Below, one piece after another: positions 53,173-60,552 of a DNA stretch of 60,801 bases (its first letter is position 1; each line of letters starts with the position of its first letter). Under the pieces are notes generated by a model. The model was not told where the DNA came from. It saw only the letters and a list, made by a program, of their open reading frames with translations, and did no database searches. The DNA is from an uncultured Spirochaetaceae bacterium (GTDB lineage: Bacteria > Spirochaetota > Spirochaetia > Sphaerochaetales > Sphaerochaetaceae), in the NCBI GenBank assembly GCA_944388955.1, contig CALXKJ010000013.1, forward strand, positions 1-60,801, written 5' to 3'. The translations under genes and the position numbers were made by a program.

Positions 53173-54959
53173 TCTCCTTCCTCCTTTGTGAAGCTTATTG
53201 TCCATGATAGTGGTCCTGAGAGCGTTATAAGCGCTCTGTATATCTTATCAGGCCATGCCATCCTCAGTCTGGCATCTTTTATCTCAAGTGTCTCGACAGC
53301 TGTAGATATCTTACCGCTGAAAGAGGCGCGGAAAGAAGGCCAGATGAGAGCATCCGATGCCCATTCTGGTTTTTCCACTGATATAAGAGAGAGCACGGCT
53401 GGATTGTCAGCGTCATAATCTTCTGTGATTGTAATCGAGCCTTTATCTCTATCAAAAACGGCAGTCCTGATATATTTCCTGAGTCCTTTGCCTTTTTCAT
53501 ATGCGGCGGAAAGATCAAAAGACACCTTCGTTTCATCCATCTGGAGCGTAATAGCATGGAATGCTTTGCCATCATGCTCTTCGAGGGGTGGGAAATTCAC
53601 GAGATTATGGTAAGTGCTTCTCATCGGAAGGAGCGTATATCTTTTATCAGAGAACGTCGTTTTCGTATATGTCTCAACCCCGATATCTATCAGACAGGGA
53701 TTCCCGTCCTTGTAGAGAATGAAGCTTCCTACGTCGTTGTGGTTATGGCTTTCTCCGTTATTTCCACCTTTTATTGCGAATACAATTCCTTTTTCCCTGT
53801 ATATTGCCAGTCCAATGCCCGGAAATGATGTGAAACCGCTTTCATCTTTCTGATATTTGGATTTGCTGGCGTCTATTATCTCTCTGTATTTTGACAATGC
53901 TATGTATTTGTAGAATAGGTTGTATGTGTTGTCACTTTCTTTCCATGATACTGAAGCGAAATCCGAAGCTGCATGATGCATGAGTGCCTGGCTTCCGACA
54001 GCCTTTCCGAAAAGATATTCCCTTGCTCCGAGATGGCCTGCTTTCGGTGAGCAGTCCGCGAAGTTGAGGTAATCATCTGCAGAGATATGCACTTTCTCAA
54101 CATATTCCGCCATCGCTTTGATTTTCGGGTTGCTGAATACCGCAGAGAGCTGATTGCCTGTTGCCAGCGAAATGATATATAAGGAGCCCCATAACGCGAG
54201 AGCTGCGGCATGATAGTATGATGCGCCTTCATCGCAGCCTCCATCATCTGGATATGAGTCGATATACTGATCAAGCGTCGCGATTGCTGTCCTGATTACC
54301 TTTCCTTTTTCTTTCTCTGAAAGCTCCAGAGCTGAGAAAACGGCAAGCAGTACATTCTGTGTGCACCATGGCGACCAGTTGTTCTGATAACCGTCATTTC
54401 CCATCCACCAGAAATGGTCTGTCATGTATGGCTTGAGTATCCTTTCTCGGAGAACATGTTCAGCATCCTTGACGATTATCGGGTCGAGCTTATCTTGGAG
54501 AATTGAAAGCGTGAGCGCGATAATCTCTCCGGTTTCGCACTGGAAGAGATCGAGTATCGGACGCTCGATGAGCGGTGCATCCAGCTGTTCTGTATCCCTT
54601 ATGTATGTATTATGCGCGGGTATTGTCCATGCAGGCTCTGAAATGATTGACCAGAGACCTTCCTCTATATCCTCGATGAATCTTCCATCTCCTGTAACAG
54701 CTTCAGCTATGACAAGATCTGAGAGAGTCCTTCGTTTCTGGAAATAGATATTCTCGAAATTCTTTCGGTTGCCTGTACGCGAGAAATCCCTGTAAAGGGA
54801 TAGAGAAAGATAAGGGAATCCTCCTTTTCTTTCTTCTTCAGCTTTCTCCACAAGCTCTTTTCTGATTTCCTCAGGGATATCCTGAAGAGCTTCGGGAGAG
54901 AATCTGACTCTTTCTATATTTATTGAATGCCCGAGCGCACTGTCTATGAATCTATCCAT
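53169..54959 (-). CDS. Heparinase II/III-family polysaccharide lyase-like protein
   Basis: The 596-aa product has an alpha/alpha-toroid N-terminal region (NNWSPWCTQNVLLAVFSALE, YPDDGGCDEGASYYH) and a beta-sandwich with the family motif GGNNGESHNHNDVGSF. Such enzymes cleave uronic-acid polysaccharides by beta-elimination. No signal peptide is seen, so it may act on imported oligosaccharides. The start ATG at 54959 follows AAGGAGG. The neighbouring carbohydrate-binding gene probably supports it. Confidence 0.85.
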   Translation of the reverse strand: MDRFIDSALGHSINIERVRFSPEALQDIPEEIRKELVEKAEEERKGGFPYLSLSLYRDFSRTGNRKNFENIYFQKRRTLSDLVIAEAVTGDGRFIEDIEEGLWSIISEPAWTIPAHNTYIRDTEQLDAPLIERPILDLFQCETGEIIALTLSILQDKLDPIIVKDAEHVLRERILKPYMTDHFWWMGNDGYQNNWSPWCTQNVLLAVFSALELSEKEKGKVIRTAIATLDQYIDSYPDDGGCDEGASYYHAAALALWGSLYIISLATGNQLSAVFSNPKIKAMAEYVEKVHISADDYLNFADCSPKAGHLGAREYLFGKAVGSQALMHHAASDFASVSWKESDNTYNLFYKYIALSKYREIIDASKSKYQKDESGFTSFPGIGLAIYREKGIVFAIKGGNNGESHNHNDVGSFILYKDGNPCLIDIGVETYTKTTFSDKRYTLLPMRSTYHNLVNFPPLEEHDGKAFHAITLQMDETKVSFDLSAAYEKGKGLRKYIRTAVFDRDKGSITITEDYDADNPAVLSLISVEKPEWASDALIWPSFRASFSGKISTAVETLEIKDARLRMAWPDKIYRALITLSGPLSWTISFTKEEGE

Positions 54960-55061
54960 TCCGACAAAATCCTCCTTTTTCAGCAAACAAAGAGAAAAAA
55001 GATGGAAAACCATCACTTGGATTATAGAACATCCGGGGCTTTCAGATATATAGAGATAATC

Positions 55062-56420
55062 ATGGAAAGAAATCTCACTTCTGGAAGTGTCCTTGGGAAT
55101 GTAGTGCTGTTTTCGCTCCCATACCTTCTTTCGTATTTTCTTCAGACTCTTTACGGGATGGCTGATCTTTTCATAATCGGGCAGTTCGAGGGTGTTGCAA
55201 GTACAACCGCAGTTTCCATCGGCTCTCAGGTCATGCATATGCTGACAGTCATGATAGTCGGTCTCGCTATGGGCTCAACTGTGTCGATAGGTCAGGCTGT
55301 AGGAGGTGGGGATAAAAGGAAGGCAGCGAAGGCAATAGGAAACACTGTAACGCTTTTCATGTTGTTATCTATAGCTCTGACAGTCATTCTTCTCATACTT
55401 GCAGATTCGATAGTATCAGTGATGTCTACACCATCAGAGGCTGTCTCTGGTACTGTGGATTACCTGACTATATGCTTTCTCGGCATACCGTTTATCACGG
55501 CATATAATATCATCAGTTCAATATTCCGCGGAATGGGTGACTCAAAAAGCCCGATGTATTTTATAGCTGTTGCCTGTGCCGCCAATATCATACTTGATTT
55601 CATATTCATGGGAGCGATGCATATGGGCCCTTCCGGAGCTGCGCTTGGTACTGTCCTTTCCCAGGCCATAAGTGTTTGTATCGCATTGGTTTTCATCAGA
55701 AAGCATAGCTCAGGGCTGCACTTAGAGAAATCTGACTTCTATCCGGATAGGGTTATCATGCCTGATCTTCTTCGCATAGGTGTACCAATAGCACTGCAGG
55801 ATGGCTTTATACAGGTTTCGTTTGTTATCATAACAATCATAGCGAACAGGCGAGGGCTTAATGATGCGGCGGCTGTAGGCATTGTCGAGAAGATAATAAG
55901 CTTTCTCTTCCTTGTTCCATCTTCAATGCTGAGTACGGTATCTGCGCTGGGCGCTCAGAATATAGGGGCAAGAAAGCCTGAAAGAGCAAGGATGACACTG
56001 TATTATGCAGTCTTGATCGCTTCTATTTTCGGTATTGTGATTTCACTTATAATGCAGGCTGCAGCAGATTCAGTAGTTGCACTCTTTACCGATGCTTCAC
56101 AGCCTGATGGTGCGGCAGTCGTCAGACTCGGCGGACAATATATGAGAGGTTATGTATGGGACACTCTCTTTGCAGGAATTCATTTCAGTTTCAGTGGATA
56201 TTTCTGCGCAATAGGGAAGTCCCTGCTTTCTTTCCTGCATAACATATGTGCGATAATCCTTGTGAGAATACCCGGCGCTTATATTGCTTCAATGCTTTTT
56301 CCCGATACGTTATTCCCCATGGGACTGGCAACTACTCTCGGATCTTTAGCTTCTGTCATTATATGCTTTATAGCGTTTATGATTCTCAAGCATCGGAATA
56401 CCTTGAAATTCAAGGAATGA
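55062..56420 (+). CDS. MATE-family efflux transporter (second copy)
   Basis: This 452-aa protein has about twelve membrane helices and MATE signatures (LPYLLSYFLQTLYGMADLFI, GMGDSKSPMYFIAVACAANI, VPIALQDGFIQVSFVI). It is only distantly similar to the copy at 51053. ATG 55062 begins at the expected point before the first helix; an in-frame ATG at 55002 would add 20 residues. It diverges from the heparinase-like gene, leaving about 100 bases between starts. No clear promoter or Shine-Dalgarno was found. Confidence 0.87.
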   Translation: MERNLTSGSVLGNVVLFSLPYLLSYFLQTLYGMADLFIIGQFEGVASTTAVSIGSQVMHMLTVMIVGLAMGSTVSIGQAVGGGDKRKAAKAIGNTVTLFMLLSIALTVILLILADSIVSVMSTPSEAVSGTVDYLTICFLGIPFITAYNIISSIFRGMGDSKSPMYFIAVACAANIILDFIFMGAMHMGPSGAALGTVLSQAISVCIALVFIRKHSSGLHLEKSDFYPDRVIMPDLLRIGVPIALQDGFIQVSFVIITIIANRRGLNDAAAVGIVEKIISFLFLVPSSMLSTVSALGAQNIGARKPERARMTLYYAVLIASIFGIVISLIMQAAADSVVALFTDASQPDGAAVVRLGGQYMRGYVWDTLFAGIHFSFSGYFCAIGKSLLSFLHNICAIILVRIPGAYIASMLFPDTLFPMGLATTLGSLASVIICFIAFMILKHRNTLKFKE

Positions 56421-56478
56421 CGCTATTGATATTCTTGCAGATAATTGCTATTTTCTTACAAGTTGTTTCACAACGGAC

Positions 56479-56551
56479 GGGCCTTTAGCTCAGCGGTTAG
56501 AGCAAAGGACTCATAATCCTTGGGTCGTGAGTTCAAATCTCACAGGGCCCA
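56479..56551 (+). tRNA. tRNA with CAU anticodon (Met, or Ile2 after lysidine modification)
   Basis: A complete cloverleaf folds: acceptor GGGCCTT/AGGGCCC (one U-G), D stem GCTC/GAGC, anticodon stem AAGGA/TCCTT with loop CTCATAA, T stem GTGAG/CTCAC with loop TTCAAAT, discriminator A. CCA is not encoded. The anticodon is CAT. The GACTCATAATC anticodon arm and acceptor resemble tRNA-Ile2 (CAU), modified by TilS, more than elongator Met. An initiator is unlikely because the anticodon stem lacks three G-C pairs and position 1 pairs with 72. Confidence 0.93.
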
Positions 56552-56594
56552 TCAACAAACACAGAAGGTGATACAAAGCCTTTTATTGCAAAGC

Positions 56595-56633
56595 AAGGAG
56601 CGGTATTCCAAGGAGCCGCTCCTTATTTATTTT
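56595..56633 (+). terminator. Intrinsic terminator after the tRNA
   Basis: AAGGAGCGG (56595-56603) pairs with CCGCTCCTT (56616-56624), a nine-base stem with a 12-base loop, followed by ATTTATTTT. It lies 43 bases after the tRNA and should end its precursor. Confidence 0.75.
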
Positions 56634-56702
56634 CCTTCAGATCCGCCAGGAACCAGAGGTAAGAGAACTTTCTAGGGAGTAAGTTCAATGTTATATTATA
56701 GT

Positions 56703-56771
56703 CAGGTCGGACACCAAGCCGAACAGGGGCATGTCCCCGCCGTGAAGCCGGAGGAACCTCCGGCAATTTTT
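56703..56771 (+). ncRNA. Candidate small RNA ending in an intrinsic terminator
   Basis: A TATATTAT box (56692-56699) stands just upstream. About 70 bases follow with three hairpins: TCGG/CCGA (56707-56722), GGGG-CATGT-CCCC (56726-56738) and a terminator GCCGGAG-GAAC-CTCCGGC (56747-56764) followed by AATTTTT. No convincing open reading frame is inside. It matches no RNA family I recognise. The -35 is poor. Confidence 0.45.
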
Positions 56772-56992
56772 ATGTAAGGGGATTGTCTTGTCGGTTTTGT
56801 CTATCCTCATAAATAAGGCCAGAATCTGGCTATTGTCTGAAGCCCATCAGCAGCCTAGAACAAGACTTATTCCGGCAACCTCTGTATTTCCTTGGAAGTT
56901 TCAGCCACCCATCTCGGAGTTTTGCCAAATAGTGTGAAAATGATAGAATTTGTTAAGATTTGGCGTCCTATTCTGCAATAAACAGGATTTAC
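56772..56992. other. Intergenic stretch without a recognised gene
   Basis: Between the candidate small RNA and the YdeI-like gene no credible reading frame or RNA was found. A small palindrome GCCAGA-A-TCTGGC sits near 56820. The composition is similar to the coding neighbourhood, so it may be decayed sequence. Confidence 0.5.
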
Positions 56993-56998
56993 TATAAT
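56993..56998 (+). promoter_or_regulatory. -10 element positioned for a leaderless start (YdeI-like gene)
   Basis: A perfect TATAAT is followed by AAGCAT and the ATG at 57005. No Shine-Dalgarno is present. No good -35 was found at 16-18 bases. Confidence 0.5.
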
Positions 56999-57004
56999 AA
57001 GCAT

Positions 57005-57577
57005 ATGGAATATCAGAATGTCCTCGCATTTACCACAAGGCACGAATTCAGGAAGTGGCTTGAAGAGAATTCATATTTAGAATCTGAATGCCATCTTTTC
57101 TTAACGAGAGGAAAGCCTGTGGACAGTGAGCATTTCTGGTATCTCGATGCTGTGGAAGAAGCCCTCTGTTTCGGCTGGATTGATAGCACCATCCGGATGA
57201 TATCAGGAAAGGCCATGCAGCGCTTCTCGCCAAGAAGGGCGACATCAGGCTGGACAGAGCTCAACAAAGAGAGGGTACGAAGACTGGAAAAACTCGGACT
57301 GATGACAGAAGCGGGCAGAGCCGTGCTTCCTCCAATGGGGCAGAAAAGCTTCAACCCAGACAAGGAAGTTGTGGCCGCATTGAAAGCAGCAAGAGTCTGG
57401 TCAAGGTTCCGGACATTCCACCCTTTATATCAGCGTATCAGGCTTTCAAACCTCGCCTTCTGCAAGGTCCGCCATCCCTCTTCTTACGCAAGGATGCTTT
57501 CTCATGTAATAGAAGAGACGAGAAAAGGAAGAATGTATGGCAGCTGGAATGATTACGGCAGGCTCCTGGATTATTAA
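57005..57577 (+). CDS. YdeI/OmpD-associated-family protein
   Basis: The 190-aa product matches the YdeI/OmpD-associated (bacteriocin-protection) family: FRKWLEENSYLESECHLFLT, YLDAVEEALCFGWIDSTIR, RFSPRRATSGWTELNKERV. Its molecular function is unknown; in some bacteria homologues affect peptide resistance. The in-frame TTG at 56960 is rejected because TATAAT stands six bases before the ATG at 57005 and homologues begin here. Confidence 0.82.
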   Translation: MEYQNVLAFTTRHEFRKWLEENSYLESECHLFLTRGKPVDSEHFWYLDAVEEALCFGWIDSTIRMISGKAMQRFSPRRATSGWTELNKERVRRLEKLGLMTEAGRAVLPPMGQKSFNPDKEVVAALKAARVWSRFRTFHPLYQRIRLSNLAFCKVRHPSSYARMLSHVIEETRKGRMYGSWNDYGRLLDY

Positions 57578-57789
57578 CGGGAAGTAATCAACACTCCTTC
57601 TATGAAAGAACAAGCTTGGGAATCTCTCCCGCCCACAGATTCTGGGTCGCAGTAGGCGGTACCGACAACAAGCCTCTCATCAGGTTCTAGCTGGCTTTCA
57701 TCAACGTCTCACGCACATCGGGATAGCATCGTGCCCAAGTGTCATCGTTGTTTCCGAACCCGACACGAACCGCTTTTGCAGTGCAGATG
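57578..57789 (-). other. Decayed coding remnant, origin uncertain
   Basis: On the minus strand two frames read like protein but are broken by a stop and frameshifts: one gives GFGNNDDTWARCYPDVRETL, the other later gives EPDERLVVGTAYCDPESVGG and ends at a TAA near 57574. The first piece faintly recalls the end of a tyrosine recombinase, but I cannot confirm it. No intact gene is here. Confidence 0.3.
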
Positions 57790-57798
57790 TGATATTAT
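57790..57798 (+). promoter_or_regulatory. Extended -10 promoter of the YgiT-like gene
   Basis: TG-A-TATTAT fits the extended -10 form (TGnTATAAT), which needs no strong -35. It lies 36 bases before the ATG at 57835, which has AGGA as ribosome site. Confidence 0.45.
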
Positions 57799-57834
57799 CA
57801 GCTTGTGCCGATTTCAGGACAAGTAGGAAATGAC

Positions 57835-58059
57835 ATGTGCTCTTATTGCCGTGGAAAAGAACTCAAGGAGTCTACAACAACATATGTAGCAGTACTCGGT
57901 GATTATACAATCATCATCAAGAATATTCCTTGTCTGGAATGCGTTCAATGCGGAGAGAAATATTATACCGACGAGGTCATGCAGAATATCGAGAGAATCG
58001 TAACGAAGGCAAAGGATCTCAATAGCGAATTCTTCGTAGCTGAATACAAAGCAGCCTGA
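57835..58059 (+). CDS. YgiT-type zinc-finger protein (MqsA N-terminal domain alone)
   Basis: The 74-aa product has two CxxC pairs, CSYC and CVQC, in the MqsA/YgiT zinc-finger arrangement, then helix YYTDEVMQNIERIVTKAKDL. Full MqsA antitoxins have a C-terminal helix-turn-helix, which is missing, and no MqsR-like toxin lies adjacent. It may be half of a split antitoxin. A decayed copy of the same gene is at 60433-60549. GTG 57805 would add ten residues. Confidence 0.78.
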   Translation: MCSYCRGKELKESTTTYVAVLGDYTIIIKNIPCLECVQCGEKYYTDEVMQNIERIVTKAKDLNSEFFVAEYKAA

Positions 58060-58148
58060 AGGCTAGCTGCTTCAGCTGAATTTAGTCACCCCTGAAAGTT
58101 TCGCCCGTTTGTATCATCAAGATCGTTCAAACACATTAATTTAGTTCA

Positions 58149-58206
58149 CCTAATTGGGTGGGTGCTGACAAAAGAGTTTGCGCCACAAACCACACAGCCA
58201 ATTAGG
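58149..58206. repeat. Long inverted repeat with nested hairpin
   Basis: CCTAATTGG (58149-58157) and CCAATTAGG (58198-58206) are perfect nine-base arms around 40 bases that contain GTTTG-CGCCA-CAAAC (58176-58190). The folded shape resembles a structured RNA leader or a mobile-element end. It lies 19 bases before a terminator. The family was not recognised. Confidence 0.45.
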
Positions 58207-58224
58207 AGCATCCAAGGTGGCTGT

Positions 58225-58264
58225 AACCAAAAGTGTAACTGCTTTTGGTTGCAGTTTTTCTTTT
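58225..58264 (+). terminator. Terminator with a competing hairpin
   Basis: AACCAAAAG (58225-58233) pairs with CTTTTGGTT (58242-58250). An alternative AACTGC (58237-58242) pairs with GCAGTT (58251-58256), directly followed by TTTC, and uses part of the first stem. The two cannot form together. It lies about 165 bases after the YgiT-like stop. Confidence 0.5.
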
Positions 58265-58331
58265 GCTCCATGGAAAGGAGCTAGCGTGAGAGGTCCATTT
58301 CAACTCTATTCTTGACAGTTAAAAGCTAAGG

Positions 58332-58676
58332 ATGGGGCAACAAAAACAGTACTTTATGTACGGTATTGGGGACAAAAGCAAAGAAACTTATCTTTGTACC
58401 AAAAGTATCAATGAACTCAATTCCAAGCCTCAGTATAGTGTAAATGTAAAGGGAGATGCCGCCATGAAAATAGGAAAAGATTTTTCAACAGTGATGCTAT
58501 TGTCATCGATGATAATAATGAGTGGGAAGATCTTTTCAACAATATGCGGCTTCATCTTTTTTCAGACTGTAATGGAGATACAAGAACCGGATATCAAGAA
58601 TCCTCCTATTGATGAGGCTTTTGGGATGCATTTTTCAGAACTTCATCCCGCGGTTTCAGATACAGTTTTCATTTGA
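58332..58676 (+). pseudogene. Doubtful or decayed coding sequence
   Basis: An open frame of 114 codons begins MGQQKQYFMYGIGDKSKETY, but no family is recognised. In the second half another frame gives a more protein-like run (NSDAIVIDDNNEWEDLFNNM) that continues to a stop near 58620. This looks like a real gene broken by a frameshift, or noise. I treat it as a remnant. Confidence 0.3.
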
Positions 58677-58703
58677 CAAATATCAACCGGGGGGAGGTAC
58701 ACT
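58673..58703 (+). promoter_or_regulatory. Possible promoter for the lipoprotein gene
   Basis: A perfect TTGACA (58673-58678) is followed after 19 bases by TACACT (58698-58703). The spacing is long. AGAGG stands nine bases before the ATG. Confidence 0.35.
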
Positions 58704-58725
58704 GACATAAACAGAGGATTTGAGA

Positions 58726-59328
58726 ATGAAGAAGACTGTCATCTCTATCATCGGAATAACAATCATGCTTTTCGCATTCACAGCATGTCGACCTAGTGTG
58801 GGAGAAACTGCACAAGAGATAATTAAAAGTGCTTGGAATGCTGTTGAACATGCAGAAGGCACAGATTTAGGAACAGAAGCAATAGTCAAAGATTCTAATG
58901 GAGATAAGTACCTGTCAGTACTTGTTTCAGAAGGGGTTTTTAAAGATGTCACAGTTTATAAAGATTTCACTATTGGTGATAAAGAATTCAAAGTTGGAAA
59001 ATTATGTGCTAAAGATGATGGTTGGTATAATGAAAGCGATGAACTGGTTTGTACAAACTTCCCATTTTCGGATCTTGGAGATAATTTTAGTCTCGAGGGA
59101 TTTGGAAAAAAGCTTTATCAAAATATAATCATAGATGGAGTAACTATACCTGAGATTATTAGAAGACAGCAAGACGGATACGGTGAAGAAATTAGTTCTG
59201 TTATTACATATGAATTCACTACACCATATAAAGATATAACGAGTATAGAATTTGATGATGGTAATATATATCGTATAATTGGTGGGAAATATGCTGGTGA
59301 ATACTCGGGATTTTCTGTAGGTGAATGA
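58726..59328 (+). CDS. Predicted lipoprotein of unknown function
   Basis: This 200-aa protein has a signal peptide (KKTVISIIGITIMLFAF) and a lipobox FTAC with the cysteine near residue 21, looser than consensus at -3, as spirochaetal lipoboxes often are. The mature part is acidic and rich in beta-strand-like segments; no family is recognised. ATG 58726 is preferred over TTG 58720. The gene is markedly more AT-rich than the housekeeping genes, which suggests transfer. Lnt (30755) would acylate it. Confidence 0.75.
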   Translation: MKKTVISIIGITIMLFAFTACRPSVGETAQEIIKSAWNAVEHAEGTDLGTEAIVKDSNGDKYLSVLVSEGVFKDVTVYKDFTIGDKEFKVGKLCAKDDGWYNESDELVCTNFPFSDLGDNFSLEGFGKKLYQNIIIDGVTIPEIIRRQQDGYGEEISSVITYEFTTPYKDITSIEFDDGNIYRIIGGKYAGEYSGFSVGE

Positions 59329-59358
59329 CATCATCAGATAATGAATAATTATCATTCA

Positions 59359-59389
59359 ACCCTCTCTGAAATATGGGAGGGTATTTTTA
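59359..59389 (+). terminator. Intrinsic terminator after the lipoprotein gene
   Basis: ACCCTCTC (59359-59366) pairs with GGGAGGGT (59375-59382) with one U-G pair and an eight-base loop, followed by ATTTTTAT. It begins 31 bases after the lipoprotein stop. Confidence 0.8.
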
Positions 59390-59850
59390 TGACTTCATAC
59401 CTTCAATTACTTCCATAAAAAGAACAACGGTAACTATGCGGTTTCAAGAAGTTCGCCTCAGAAAGAGATAGGGAAAACCTGTACTTTAAAGACTCTGCTT
59501 TTGTTGTTTCTTTACCAGTTCCTTCACTTCGCAAAAGAATTCAGAAGTGTAAATCATATCAATATTCTTTTAAGAAAATGTTTAGTGTATCTGTGTGTCA
59601 TAAGGGTATACTCCATTGAAATTGCCAGATACAGAGTTCTTAGGAGAATAATATTGTATTCTTTATTATGCTTCTTCATTTGAATACCAGTACTTGCATA
59701 ATCGGCGACAACTGCCTCACTTCAGGTTTCAGAGTTTTCGGAAGAAAAGTTGATTATCGAGATTGCATTTCGTCAATTGCTGGATGCGGATGTATTTAAT
59801 GTTTGAGCTGTTGCATATTCTGCAACTGTTCGATTTGCTTAGCGAATACA
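59390..59850. other. AT-rich intergenic stretch without an intact gene
   Basis: No convincing gene is present in about 460 bases. On the minus strand an open frame starting near 59680 (MKKHNKEYNIILLRTLYLAI) stops after about 41 codons, and a further small frame (MIYTSEFFCEVKELVKKQQK) continues in another phase, so a short gene may have been frameshifted. A GTTGCA-TATTC-TGCAAC hairpin lies at 59810-59826. Confidence 0.45.
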
Positions 59851-59852
59851 TT

Positions 59853-59881
59853 TTGACACAATGCATACTATGTATTACATT
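59853..59881 (+). promoter_or_regulatory. relBE promoter with operator-like palindrome
   Basis: TTGACA (59853-59858), 17 bases, then TACATT (59876-59881). Inside the spacer, ATGCATA-C-TATGTAT (59861-59875) is a palindrome with one mismatched pair. RelB-type antitoxins repress their own operon by binding such sites, so this is the probable operator. Confidence 0.55.
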
Positions 59882-59902
59882 TTAATCAGCAAGGAGAATG
59901 AT

Positions 59903-60136
59903 ATGGCATTGACATCAACGGTAACATTCAGAACGACATCAGAACTGAAAGAACGTGTCGACAATCTTGCCAAGAGGACTAGGCGCAGCTCTGGTTTCTA
60001 TTATAATGTCCTTCTCGAAGATTACCTCTCTGAGATAGAGGATATCTACGATGCTATTGATATAAGCGAAAAGGTCAGGGCCGGAAAAGAAAAGACCTAC
60101 TCATCCGCTGAAATCAGGAAAGATCTCGGTCTATGA
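59903..60136 (+). CDS. RelB/DinJ-family antitoxin
   Basis: The 77-aa product begins ALTSTVTFRTTSELKERVDN, a ribbon-helix-helix DNA-binding domain of the RelB/DinJ type, then an acidic helix (LEDYLSEIEDIYDAIDISEK) that would wrap the toxin. AAGGAG stands six bases before the ATG; an upstream in-frame ATG at 59861 is rejected because it lies in the operator. It overlaps the toxin by ATGA. Confidence 0.85.
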   Translation: MALTSTVTFRTTSELKERVDNLAKRTRRSSGFYYNVLLEDYLSEIEDIYDAIDISEKVRAGKEKTYSSAEIRKDLGL

Positions 60137-60387
60137 GAATCGAATACACAGAAACGGTGAGAAAGCAGCTCAAGAAGCTCGACAAGACCATGCAGAAGAG
60201 AATCCTTGATTATATGGATGAAGTTGGGCAACTAGAGAATCCCAGAAGCAGAGGCAAAGCTCTTGTTGAGAACATGAGAGGTCTGTGGCGTTATCGTGTT
60301 GGAGATTACAGGGTAATCTGCGAGATCCAGGATTCAAAGATTATAATCTCTGTGCTTTAGATTGGACATCGCAAGAACATTTACTGA
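60133..60387 (+). pseudogene. RelE-family toxin with a nonsense codon
   Basis: The frame encodes a RelE/YafQ-type mRNA interferase (IEYTETVRKQLKKLDKTMQK, MRGLWRYRVGDYRVICEIQD) but meets TAG at 60358-60360 after 75 residues. The same frame continues ATT GGA CAT CGC AAG AAC ATT TAC TGA, i.e. IGHRKNIY, which is the normal end of RelE proteins. That tail carries residues equivalent to the catalytic Arg and Tyr of E. coli RelE. The truncated toxin is therefore expected to be inactive unless the stop is read through. Confidence 0.8.
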
Positions 60388-60432
60388 AGTCTAGATTTCG
60401 CCAGAAGAAAAGGGATTCGTTCGTTCATACTA

Positions 60433-60549
60433 TGTGGTGTAGAACTCAAAAAATCTGCATCGTTATATATTCATAAATAAGAATATTCCTATTTCGGATT
60501 GAAGTTTGTATGTAAAGAAGTGTTACACTGACGGGGCATGCAGAATATC
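60433..60549 (+). pseudogene. Decayed copy of the YgiT-like zinc-finger gene
   Basis: The bases align with the intact gene at 57851-57990: AGAACTCA (60441), AAGAATATTCCT (60479-60490) and ATGCAGAATATC (60538-60549) recur in order. Relative to the intact copy there is a 23-base deletion between the first two blocks and a 1-base deletion between the second and third, so the frame is lost. The similarity ends at the tnpB stop region, where an insertion element joins. Confidence 0.7.
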
Positions 60550-60552
60550 AAG

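Noticed and set aside
54960-55238. N-terminal extension of the heparinase-like gene
   Set aside because: The frame is open, but AAGGAGG stands before the ATG at 54959 and the extension would run through the start region of the divergent MATE gene.
56479-56551. Initiator tRNA-fMet
   Set aside because: The anticodon stem lacks the three consecutive G-C pairs and the first acceptor pair is a normal G-C, unlike initiator tRNAs.
59501-59683. 60-codon plus-strand open frame
   Set aside because: No ribosome site, aromatic- and leucine-rich composition typical of antisense frames in AT-rich DNA, and a more protein-like (though broken) frame on the other strand.
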